NCBI GenBank assembly: GCA_029706075.1 | Contig: JAINUG010000088.1 | Span: 1,898,501 to 1,962,500, forward strand | Direction: 5' to 3' | Source: Aldrovandia affinis | Taxonomy: Eukaryota; Chordata; Actinopteri; Notacanthiformes; Halosauridae | DNA length: 64,000 nt | Shown: positions 22,901 to 34,900 of the stretch, piece after piece | How positions within the stretch are numbered: position 1 is the stretch's first letter | Layout of the letters: each line of letters starts with the position of its first letter | Translations under genes and position numbers: made by a program | Notes under the pieces: generated by a model | What the model was told of the DNA's origin: nothing | Databases searched by the model: none | The model's input: the letters and a program-made list of their open reading frames with translations, nothing else

Positions 22901-25900
22901 GTCAGTTAGCCAGGGGGTGGGGGCTCGGAGACGAGCAGGTTTAGTGGATAGAGGACAGAGTGAATCAAAGGAGGAGGAGAGAGAGGAAAGTTGGGTGGAT
23001 GATGCTTTCTCAGCAGGTAGCTGAGAGAAAGCATCAGTAGGGGTAAGGGAAGATAGAACAGTAGCTGACAGGGCAGTGGGGGAGAGAGAGCGGAGGTTGC
23101 GATGGGCAAGGGCACTGGGGGCAGGTGAATTTGGTTTAGGCGCAGAGGGGAGGGGGAGGGAGAAAGACAGAAAGCAGTGGTCAGACACATGCAAAGGAGA
23201 TACCACAATGTTGGGTGAGGTGCAGTTCCTAGTGAAGACCAGGTCCAGTTGGTTATCAGCCTTGTGGGTGGATGGGGATTCAGCCACAGTGAAGTCAAAG
23301 GACCGAAGCAGGGGGAGAAATGCGGAGGAGTGAGGGGTGTCCAGCAGCAGGTTGAAGTCACCGAGGAGTAAGACGGGAGTGCCATCCTCAGGGAAGGAGC
23401 TGAGTAGGGCATCCATCTCATCTAGGAAACTCCCCAGTGGACCTGGTGGGCGATAGAGAACAATGATATGCAGTTTACATGGAACAGTGACAGTGACAGC
23501 ATGAAATTCAAAGGAGGAGGATGAGAAGTGTGGAAGAGGAACAATACTAAATCTCCACAGGGGGGAGATCAGTATACCTGTCCCTCCACCTCTACCTGAG
23601 GGTCGGGGAGTGTGGGAGAAGGTGTAGGCAGCTGAGAAGCAGCAGGGGTGGCCGTGTTCTGCGGAGTGATCCATGTCTCCGTGAGCGACAGCAACTGCAG
23701 TGAGAGTAGGGAGGCCTGGGCCGAGATGAAATCGGCCTTCCGGACAGCGGACTGGCAATTCCATAGTCCACCTGCTAACACCACGTCAACACCGGGAGAT
23801 CTAGGAGGGTGGATGAGATTGGAGAGGTTTCGGGTGTGAGTAGAATCTCTCCTTCTAGGAAATCTAGAAGAGGAGACACGGACTGGAATAGGAAGGTAGC
23901 ATGTAGTGTTAGATGCAGAGGAAGTAGAACAGGAAGAGACAAAACTATGATACTTACCGTGCGGTGAGCACTCCCTAACTGGCCTCCCTTGGTGGACACC
24001 TGCAGGTAGACTCCCTTGTCTTTGTCCGTTGAGTCCTGACTCCTACAGGTAGACTCATTTGTCTTTGTCCGTTGAGTCTTGACTCCTGCAGGTAGACTCC
24101 TTTGTCTTTGTCTGTTGAGTCTTTGTACGGGGAGGCTAGGATGGGGAGGCTGCCGCAAAAAGCTGCCGCTTTCCAGAACGAATGCAACTTATAAAGCTCA
24201 GTGGTGCTAGGCGCAGCTGATAACAATAGAGACTAATTTACAACTCACAGGTCCCTCCCGCTACTCAGGGAATGCTCAACTACAGAGACGGACGTTACAC
24301 CTGAAACAATTAAACCGATTGAAAGCAGCTAAGTACCGATCAACTTTGAAATAAAACTTCTAAGCAGCAATAAATACTAACACTGGAACATCAGCAACAA
24401 GGTAATGATTAACAGAACTAAGTCACATTAAATGCCACTGCAACCAGTGAACAGGTAGCGAACACAGTAGTTAAACACAAAATCTCACGCCGGGTAACTC
24501 TGGATGAGAGCGTCTGATAAATGAGGTATTTGTAATTGTAATCAATGTTCAAATAAAAATATTTGTAATATTTTGTTATAGTAGGGTCCCCATAGAAGAT
24601 TGCTTATGTTTTATAATCTGCTGTAATACACAGTGATGTAGCAGCAGTGCTGTTCAGTTATTTTGTTGAAGAACTGCTTGATCAGGTGGGAAATACATGC
24701 AGGGAAATCCTTCCACGACAGTTAACCAGGAAATCTAACTGAGATTTTATTAACATCACTCTGTGAGACTCCTGGCCATAGTCAGCACTGGCACAGTCAG
24801 GATTTTATTCCAATGAATCAATCACTTGCCCACTTGGAGAGTGGTATGGAATTCTTCTTTGGTTCTGTAACCACCTCCACATCTCATGCATTTCCCAGAA
24901 TCCATTATGCCATCTCTCTCTTCTGTGGATTGAACAAGCTTTCTGTGCATGCCGAGGAATGGAGGACCAATGTTGAAGAGATCAGGGGGTCTGGGGAAGT
25001 CTGCAGATTTTGGGGGTCATCTGCCTGGCAGCGGATGCAGAACTGCACCCTGGGAAAACAGCACTCAAATCAAAATAATAAGCATGTTGACATTACCTTT
25101 CTCAGCATTCAGCAATACTGCCATTAGTGTTAAAAATACAGATACGGAGGCGACGGATGGCGTATCGGTCTAACGCGCCACACTTTGGTGTGGTGTGTGC
25201 TGCCTGTCAGGGACGGGGTTCGAAACCCGCGTCTCTACCAGACCAGCCCTGGTCGTCAGCCCCGAGCGGAGGCGGCATTTGGCTGTCCGCCTCCGGGTTA
25301 GGGGGGAGGATGAGCTGTCACGAGTCTGTCGAGGAGAAGGTAAAAGGCATCTGTGGAAGAATTTCCATCTTGGAAGAGGCGGGAACAATCGGCCGGAATG
25401 AGTGTCTCGCTCCCGGAGGACAGGCGGTGGACTCGTGGGGGTGGGGAATTGAAATAAAATAGAGGGTATAATTGGCAACCAAATTGGGGAAAAACAGGAA
25501 AAAAATAGAAATTAAAAAATTTAAATTAAAATTAAAAAATACAAAAAATACAGATACTAATGCTAATTCTAAGAGTAACTATTAGCTCTTAAAACCCTGA
25601 TCAGTGTAGTGTCAGTGACATATAATGCCCAGACTGAAGGAAATCCTGTGGGCTGTTTTAGACCAGATGACGTTGTAGATGTTTGACCACAGCCTGTTCT
25701 AGGCCCTGTGATAGAAAAAAGTAAGATCAGAGGAATGGTGATGGAGGAACTGCTGACTTAGTTCAACAGAGTTCAACAGAGCCTGATGTGGAAGTCCTCC
25801 ACCCTCCCATGTGTATACTCTATGACCCGGTTTCAGTCACATTATGATGGCTGCCATTCATTCAATTAAATGACCAGGCAAATTACTTGAATACTAAAGA

Positions 25901-28900
25901 TTCTGCTTCAGAATGCCCATTTTGAAGTTCCGTGATCCGATTGATTTTAAATACTGCATCTCATATTTAAAAATGACACTGACTGGCTGAACTGCTGTAT
26001 GAAAATTGACATTATGATCAGTTTTGGGTAATTTTGCTTTTTCAGTTTAACCAACTCCAGTCATTCAAACCTTTTCGTAATTTTACAGTTATTGGTGTCA
26101 TTACCATTCATTAACAGATTCCACCACCAAAAGGGCTTGACTTATTGACTGTGCATCCTGTTCAATACATATTGTTTGAAGAGGGAAGCTCCAGACCAAA
26201 ACTCTAGACATTTGTTTGCATTTAAGGCGTATATTAAAAAAATGGATTATGCAAGTATGAGTAAGTTCTTTGGCTTGGAGTCCGATGGCAGGTATTGCAC
26301 ATTGGACCCAGTTGCTGACCCCCCTGGACATCATAGAACAGGATGTAGGAGTAGGGGTGGAGACAGGAAGGTGGTGGGATGCCAAAAACCACAAATGTGG
26401 AAGAGAATAGGTATGTGGGATATAAGTATTTGAGATAACGCGCCTCTATGTTTCAGGTAATTAACTAGGGCTTGTCTGGACTTTGCTCTCCTGAATCTTT
26501 GTTTTGGAAATCTGAAACCTTAGAACATCCATCAATTAATTTATGCAATTCATATATGATTTCCTCTGCATGGTTTTCTTAGGAATAGCTTAAATTAAAT
26601 TCTAATTAAATATCAAAAAATGAAAAGGAAGGTCACACACTTCTCTGGAACAGAAGTGTAGACTGAGCCGGACTGACGCAGCTGGGGAATTGAGCCACAG
26701 CCACAGTGGGCAGCCTGCACTCTGGACGGGTGCCTTTATCATTGCGCCATCCAGGGCCCTATGGGTTCCCTTTTCAATCTCTGACCTCATGTATAAAATG
26801 GAGTGTGCTTTCAAAAAACCTGAGTGAATCAACATGGAACTGCTTAAGGAAGATTACTCCTGCATTACTGCAGTCAGGCCAGTGTAGACTGCACTGAGCC
26901 ACTGGCCTGGTAATTTGGGGCAGATTGACCCGTATCTGACATATCTTTGAACTGCAGGGGGTTTGTCCCTGTTAACAGGCATGAGGGCCTCTTCCACAGA
27001 TATATACAGTCAATGGGAAAGCATGGGTTTTGGGTTTGGGTTTGGGCATTTAAATAGCTTTTTTTGTTATTGTTTAATTTACACTACCGTTCAAAAGTTT
27101 GGGGTCACCTGCTGGAAACTATTTTTATCTCATAATTGACAATGCTTTACACCGTATACATTTCTGTAAATACTTTAAAATGACAAAAAACACATGTAAC
27201 AATGAACAAAATGAACATCAAAGAAATGTTCAAGAAAATTATATTGAAAATTGAATCTTGGATTCCTCAAAATAGTCACCCTTTGGCGTGAGAATAGCCT
27301 CACAAACATTGGCCATTCGGTTAATATGTTTTAGCAGGAAATCACCCGACATGTTTTCCCAGCTATCCTGCAGCAATTCCCAGAGAAACTTGTGGGTTGC
27401 TTTGCTTTGACTCTTCCTTTCCAGTTTGTCCCATACAAGTTCTATGGGATTGAGGTCTGGACACTGGGCAGGCCAGGTCTTTAGTTTGAGTTGTTGTTCA
27501 CATTCCTCCTTCACCAGATAGTTCTTGCACAACTTCAAGGCGTGTTTCGGGTCGTTATCTTGCTGAAGAATGAAGGAGTGCCCGATTAGCCATAGTCCAG
27601 ATGGAAGGTGACCCCAAACTTTTGAACGGTAGTGTAGGTCTGACACTGATGATCCTCACGTACTATTCAATAGTACTTTAGTGCCACATCACAGCACAGT
27701 ATATGGATCGATACACTTTTATATGATCTGCCATACACAGTGATGATCTGATATATAGTCTGTCATATGCGGTGATTAACTGATGTATGCAGTAATTATC
27801 TGATATGTGGTATCAAATTTGTAGTGATTAACTGACATATACAGTGATTAACTTGTGAGATACCACAGAGTTCATCTAGATACTGGTCAAGTGTGTGATT
27901 TATTGAAAAGAATGAACGATGACCTTAAGCATACATACCACATGTACAATTACACCAGGTTTAGCAAGGCAGGGCAAATACCACCCAATATTACAATGTG
28001 TGTGTCTTTATGCATTGGAGGACATTGCATGGTGGATTGGGCCCTGTCACAGAAACAGTGGCCACTGTGATGTGAATACATGGAAATGATTCTGGGGGCC
28101 TCAGCAAATCATATGGTCAGTACTCTTTACACAAGATGATTTACAGTCTGATATACAGTCTCGACTGATGCCGAGTGATTAACTAAAATACACAATTATT
28201 GACTGGTATATGGTATGCAGTCTGATTTATGCAGATTGATTAACTGATGTACTGTCTGATGTATGCAGTTATTAGCTCATACAGAACAACTTATGTATTA
28301 GTTACACTCCAGTTACCTCTGTGTTATGCATGTTGTTGAGTTTTGATTAATAGCCCACTACTCTACACTGCTACTGCTCCACACTACCACTACTCCACAC
28401 TGCCACTACTCTACACTGCCACTACTCTACACTGCCACTACTCCACACTGCCACTACTCTACACTGCTGCTACTCCACACTGCCACTACTCTACACTGCC
28501 ATTACTCTACACTGCTGCTACTCCACACTGCCACTACTCTACACTGCTACTACTCCACACTGCCACTACTCTACACTGCCACTACTCCACACTGCCACTA
28601 CTCTACACTGCCACTACTCCACACTACCATTACTCTACACTGCCATTACTCTACACTGCTGCTACTCCACACTGCCACTACTCTACACTGCCTGTACTAC
28701 ACTATGCCACACTTCCACTACTCTACACTGCCTGTACTACACTATGCCACACTGCCACTACTCTACCCTGCTGCTACTCCACACTGCTGTTACACCACAC
28801 AGCCACTATTCCACATTGCTATTACTCCACACTACCGCTATTCCACTATGGTGCTTTGCCTCTGTTAATGTTGTTGATCTGACTGAACGTTAACTGCTTG

Positions 28901-31900
28901 GCTTTCAGACCCGGACTGGGTGTCCTTCACCCTTGGCGTGTTCATGTGTCAGCGCTGTTCTGGCATCCACAGGAACATCCCCCAGATCAGCCGCGTCAAG
29001 TCAGTGACACTGGACGGCTGGCAGGCCACAGAGGTGGAAGTAAGTGGGTGGGGCTTATTGAGGCGGGAGTGAGGCGCATTGGCTTGAAGGAACAGATCAG
29101 GTAGGTGAGACTTTTTGTGCGTGTGGAGGGTGATTCTGTGGCTAGAGGCGGGATCATTGTGCAGTTTGAGCCATGGATACCTGTACGGGAATGGGGAGGG
29201 GAGCATGAGAAGAAATAGGGGGGAGGGAATTGTGGGATCATTGGCTGTGATAGGGAGCAGGATAGTTTTGAGAAGCTGGATAGCGGCAGGGACATTTTGG
29301 AGGGGTGAGAGGAGAGGAGTGAATGCTCGCGGGGTGGGGGGTTGAGTTGGGGCTGTGGTAAGCAGGGCCTTGGATGGGGTGCCCAGGTCTGCTGCTCTTC
29401 CTGCAGCAGTACCCCGACCTAACCCAGCCCAGCCAGGTGGAATTGATTGGTGGTTATTTATCTTTGTCAGCTGGCGGAACCTGAAGAAGTCATCAATGTG
29501 GACCCCTCTTGAAGAGAGACAGATGAGATAGTGTTGGCAGAGGAACAGGGCGATAGGGGGGATCTCTCAGATGGAAGCACAGCATGTGTCAGGGCTGTCC
29601 TTGGCAGTTGATCCTTTTAGAGAGGGGGCAAGCTAAAACAAGGAGAGTGTGGCAGAGGAGCAGGAGATGGCAAGGGTATTGAAAGCGCTGTTTTGGCAGC
29701 CCTGCTGAAGGAAGTGAAGGGGTTTCTGCTGATGGCTGCATTGTGTGTTAATGAGAGATATGGAAAAGGAAAAGAATGACCACAGCACTTATTTTCCTCT
29801 CTTCCCCTCTCTCTTTCCCCTACCCCATATTTCTCTTTCTCTCTCTCCCTCTGCCCCCTCTCTCTCTCACACTGTCCTGTCCCTTTTTTCACTCGCTCTC
29901 TCACCCTCTCATTTTTCTCTCCCTCTCTCACCCTCTCTCTTGCTCTCTGTCTGTCTCTCCATCTGTCTTTCTCTTCCTTTATTGGAAAACCGTTCATTCA
30001 AATTTCCAATGTACTGAGTACCTGTGAGTATTTCCACATGAGGGGCACTTTTCAGCGTTGGCACCCATTTACCTGAACTTTCAACCAGTCTATAGTTGTC
30101 TGTCATCTTTGCGTTGGCTCCTGAAACATTATCTGTAATGTCACCTCAATTGCTGTGCTGTTATATCTTTAACATACTGTAAATTCCCTATCAGAGATTC
30201 AAACAAGCTTGAAGTTTCCATGGGGAAAAATACCCATTATTCATTGAACAATTGAACATAAAGTTGAGAGTCAAAAAAACTGAACACAGGTGCGCTCATG
30301 AAAGTAGAAAAATAACTATGTTGTGTTGTGGCATATCCAAAAAGGAGTCAAAATTGAGCCTATGCGTACGCCTATTCGCCTTCATAAGGGCTTGGCCCAA
30401 AGACTGGCTAAGGATATATTTATATCAAAGAGTGCCTTGAATCCGTGCTGACTTTGAAGCAAAAAAATTTTCCACTAGCTTTAGCGTTAATATTGTTGTT
30501 GGCTACAAAGCTGAGAGTGTTTGTGTGGATGCAATTTGATAACGAGTACATACGTAGATGATTGGTGAATGATTTGTATGTTTGGTCAAGTACCCCCGTG
30601 TCTTCCCTGTGTGTTCTTGGAAAAGGGCTGTTTCTATGTAAAGCCAGTCCTTGTGTGGCTCTTTCTAAAAATATCCTCTATCATAATTATTCTCATCAAA
30701 CAGTCCTTTGAGGACTTCTGTGAGGCTCAGTCAGTAAAGGGGATCGCCATGAGGGCAGGCAGTGTGGTTTAATTATTAGGGAACTGGGCCTGTAGCACAA
30801 AGGCTGCAGGTTCAGTTCCCTGGTGGGGCACTGCAGTAGTACCCTTGAGCAAGGTGCTTCAGTGAAATATCCAGCTGTGTAAATGGATTATATGTAAAAG
30901 AAATGTAACCTGTGTATGTTGCTCTGGATAAGAGCATATGCTAAATGCTTGTAATGTAATGTAATGCAATGGCAGTCTTTACCTTATAACCCATGCATCA
31001 CATGTTTGAGCCTCAGGTATGCCATTAGAGGTCATAGATTACTATGACCAGGAATTCACAGCGGTGGGACAGGGGTAGGGAGGGTTTAACTCAGCCAGGG
31101 TTGCTCATGTTACTGCTGCATTTCCTCCTCCTAACGATGTGCCACAGGCTACCAGCTGCCACCAGTAAGAGATAAGCCTCTCCACCGATTGGTGCTAGCT
31201 CTCTCCTGTAGTACTCTCTGGCCTGTATTGTGTAAAACAGTCACTGGATTGTGGGCGTGAACATCAGGGGAATGTGTGTGCTTCAGCTGCGGTGTTCTGG
31301 CTCTGCGGGTGTGGGTGGCACAGTGTTAACTTTGCGATTAGCCTGTGAGCCTTTTTCCACAATCATGCTCTGTTTTAATTAATTTAGTTAATATGGGCAT
31401 AGTTTGAGGGCATAGTTAATATGGCAAATTCTCTCTCTCCTTCTCGCTCTGTCTGCAGTTCATTGCTTCGATTGGAAACAACGCAGCTAAAGACAAGTAC
31501 CAACAGAAGATGCCACCTTTTTACTACCGTCCCACACACACAGACTGCCAGTAAGTCTCCAACCATTCTGGTTCATCTTCCTAGCCAGTGTGTTTACAGT
31601 GTGTTTTTGTGAATATGAACATGGATACGAGTACAAATGTAAATAAACATTGTTCTTTTTACAACAAAGAATAGGGAAAGGAAATGAAAGTAAAGCATTT
31701 GTGATGATTTGGTTTGCGCACTGCTATGGTGAACCTCTGTGGCTTTTTGGGTGGGGTTGACGAGGCGGGGCGTGGTGCAGAAGATGAGGTTTGATTTGGT
31801 GGAATATTATACTATCGAGTAGCTCTGTCATGCTGCAAATATAGATGAATAGATTATAGATTAAGTCTGGGGTGTGTGACTGATGGGGTAACAGTAGAGC

Positions 31901-34900
31901 AGTATCCACTAAAACAAAGGGAGGAAGGAAGGAGGAATGAAAGAAGGAAGGAAGAAATAAAAAGTGAGGGTGAAAGATTAGCCTGTGAACAAGATGATGG
32001 GAGAATGGGCTAAAACACATTTGTGAGTGTGGTGTGGGAAGGACTCCTTATGTCAGTTATCTTTGCATGTGTGCATGCATGCCTACAAATATGTATATGT
32101 ATGTCTGTAGGTGTGTGTTTGTGTGTCTGTGAGCGTGAATGTGTGTGCGTCTGTCTGCAACTTTGTGTGTATGTGTGTGTGTGTGCTTTTTAGGAAGATC
32201 AGGGTAAAGGGAGCTCTTCATATGATTGTTTAACATGATTCATTACATAATGGCTTTCCCTCTGTAGTTTGACTGGTGGTGAGTGGGCACTGTATCTATT
32301 AAGAAGGCTTCATCCAAAAGGTTTAGGTAAAATAGGCAGTCAGTTGGTACAGTTTTGATGTCACCCCCCTGTAATGGAGATATGAGCTCAGCTGGACCCC
32401 CCATAGAGTGACTTGCCCAGCTAACACAAAACATTTCAAGATCATTGGCGAACATTCTGCTTTGATTCCCATTTGGTTGTGAGATAATGTTATGATGAGA
32501 ACATTCCCAAAACATTCCCTTGAAATGTAATTGAATTTCTGTCAAAGTCAGATAAAGTCAAGTCCAGATACAGTATGTGGCTTACACAATTACTGCTAAA
32601 TCCAATGATGGTTATCATTAAGTCATAAAAAACACCACGGTGGATATCTGTCAACATTTTAAGAATGTTCTGAATGTAAGTACAGAAGTGGCAGATTAGT
32701 TGCCAATTTCTAACTTCTCTGATACAATTAAGGAAAAGACTCTTATGATTGTCAGATGTACTTTATCAGTTCTGGAAATGAAATGATACTACTGGGCTGC
32801 CCAACTGAGAACAGGTCAACTATACATGGCTATTGCATCATGCTCAATTCAACCTTTGAATTAAAATATATTCTTTATTTTAGGTTGAAAAAGGTAAAGC
32901 AACTTGACTAATTGAAGCTATGGGAGGCAGGCCACAAATTTGAATGATAATGATAACACTTTCATTCAATAAGGGTATTACACAATTACTTTTTCAGGAA
33001 TGAATATTTCATTTACATTTTTCTATATAGAATTTTGTACATTTCTACAAATACAACATCTTGTAAAGTACACTGCCTGGCCAAACTAAGCACCACCTGG
33101 ATTTAACTAAGCAAATAGGTAAGAGTCTTCCATTGGATAATTACTGCAGTGATTAATATGTTTTAGCTGGCAACAAGTTATTTAACCCTAACTGATGCAG
33201 TGAGTAGCTCCTCATTTCTTAAACAACCATGTCGGAAGACATATCCTGTGGTTGTGGAAAAGATGGCCAAATTATTGGCCTGCATCAAGCAAAGAAAACA
33301 ACTAAGGAGATTGCTAAAAATACTAACATTGGGTTAAGAACTGTCCAACACATTATTAAAACCTGGAAGGATAGTGGTGAACCATCATCTTCGAGGAAGA
33401 AATGTGGTCGGAAAAAAATCTTGAATGATCGTGATCGGCGATGACTTAAACGTTTGGTGAAATCATATCATAAAAAAATCAACAGTAGAACTCACGGCTA
33501 TGTTTAATAGTGAAAGTAAGTGCGTTTTCCACACGCACAATGCGAGGGGAACTCAAGGGACTGGGACTAAACAGCTGTGTAGCCTTAAGAAAACCAACCT
33601 AAAAAAAGGCTTCAATTTGCTAGGGAGCATAAAAATTTAACTCTGGAGCAATGGAAGAAGGTCATGTGGTACATTTTACATTTGACATTTTAAGCATTTA
33701 GCAGACGCTCTTATCCAGAGCGACTTACAAGATGTGCATTAATACATGGTAGGAACAATCATAGTTAGCGCACAAGACCAGTGCAGGAATACAGCAATAG
33801 ACATCATTGCAGGCATCTGCATACCATACCTGTAACACCTGGAAGGAAAAGGTTAGTGAATATTTTTGTTTTTTTTTTTTTTTGTCAGTATAGTGTTGAA
33901 CAAGTAAACAGTGATGAAGACAATTTAGCTAGATGGACAGAGTTCAGTGGTAGTGGAGTCTGAAGAGGTGGGTTTTGAGTCTCTTGCGGAAGATTTCAAG
34001 TGATTCCGTGGTCCTGACCGATTGCGGAAGGTCGTTCCACCAGCGAGGGATCAGGACAGAGAAGAGGCGAGACCGCGAGGAGCGGCTGCCAGGCGCCCGG
34101 AGGGAAGGGACAGTCAATTTACCAGAGGAGGCGGAGCGGAGGGGTCTGGGAGGGGTGTAGGGAGTGATGAGTGACTGGAGGTAAGGGGGAGCAGTACCTC
34201 TGGCCGCTTGAAAAGCAAGCACCAGTGATTTGAATCTGATGCGTGCTGCGATGGGGAGCCAGTGCAGAGAGGAGAGTAGAGGGGTGACGTGGGTGAACTT
34301 CGGTTGGTTGAACACCAGACGAGCAGCAGCGTTCTGGACTAGTTGCAGTGGCTTGATGGCACAGGCCGGAAGGCCTGCCAGCAAGGAATTGCAGTAGTCC
34401 AGACGTGAGATCACCAGGGCCTGGACCAGGAGTTGAGTGGCCTCTTGGGTGAGGAACGGTCGGATCCTCCAGATGTTGTGGAGGGAGAAACGGCGGGTCT
34501 GAGTGATCGCTGCAATATGGCTCGAGAAGCACAGCTGGTTGTCCAGGGTTACCCCAAGACTCCTGGCAGACTGGGACGCAGACACTATGGAGCCTTCCAC
34601 GGTGATTGACGCATCAATCATCGGGGAGCCCTTCGCTGGGAGGAAGAGCAGCTCTGTCTTCCCCAGGTTCAGCTTCAGGTGGTGGGTGGACATCCATGTG
34701 TAGATGTCAGCCAGGCATGCAGAGATCCGTGCCGGGACCTGGGTATCAGATGGAGAGAAGGAGAGAAACTGTTGAGTGTCATCAGCATAACAGTGATAGG
34801 AAAAACCATGAGCAGAAATAACAGAGCCAAGTGACTTGGTGTACAGAGAAAATAGGACGGGGCCTAGCACCGAGCCCTGCAGGCCTCCGGTAGAGAGGGT

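Larger units (their letters stand above)
21504..24484 (-). mobile_element. L2-type LINE, near full-length at its 5' side, broken ORF
   Basis: The minus strand carries an apurinic-type endonuclease (about 23764-22910; [11 protein letters not shown], then [12 protein letters not shown], then [11 protein letters not shown]) followed by reverse transcriptase (22423-21504; [30 protein letters not shown], catalytic [23 protein letters not shown]). The frame is broken at least between 22673 and 22423 and near 21795. The C-terminal end is missing after SSLHWL, where the inverted plus-strand fragment begins. The 5' region includes three tandem ~44-bp units (23999-24125). Very similar to the copy at 33670-35949, so both are fairly recent. 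Confidence 0.9.

Noticed and set aside
28343..28882. 179-codon open frame with a 16-residue period
   Set aside because: It is the translation of the 16-bp minisatellite and spans no splice-bounded or conserved sequence.
29617..30027. Overlapping ORFs on both strands with Arg/Glu or Ser/Leu bias
   Set aside because: They come from the (CT)n tract.
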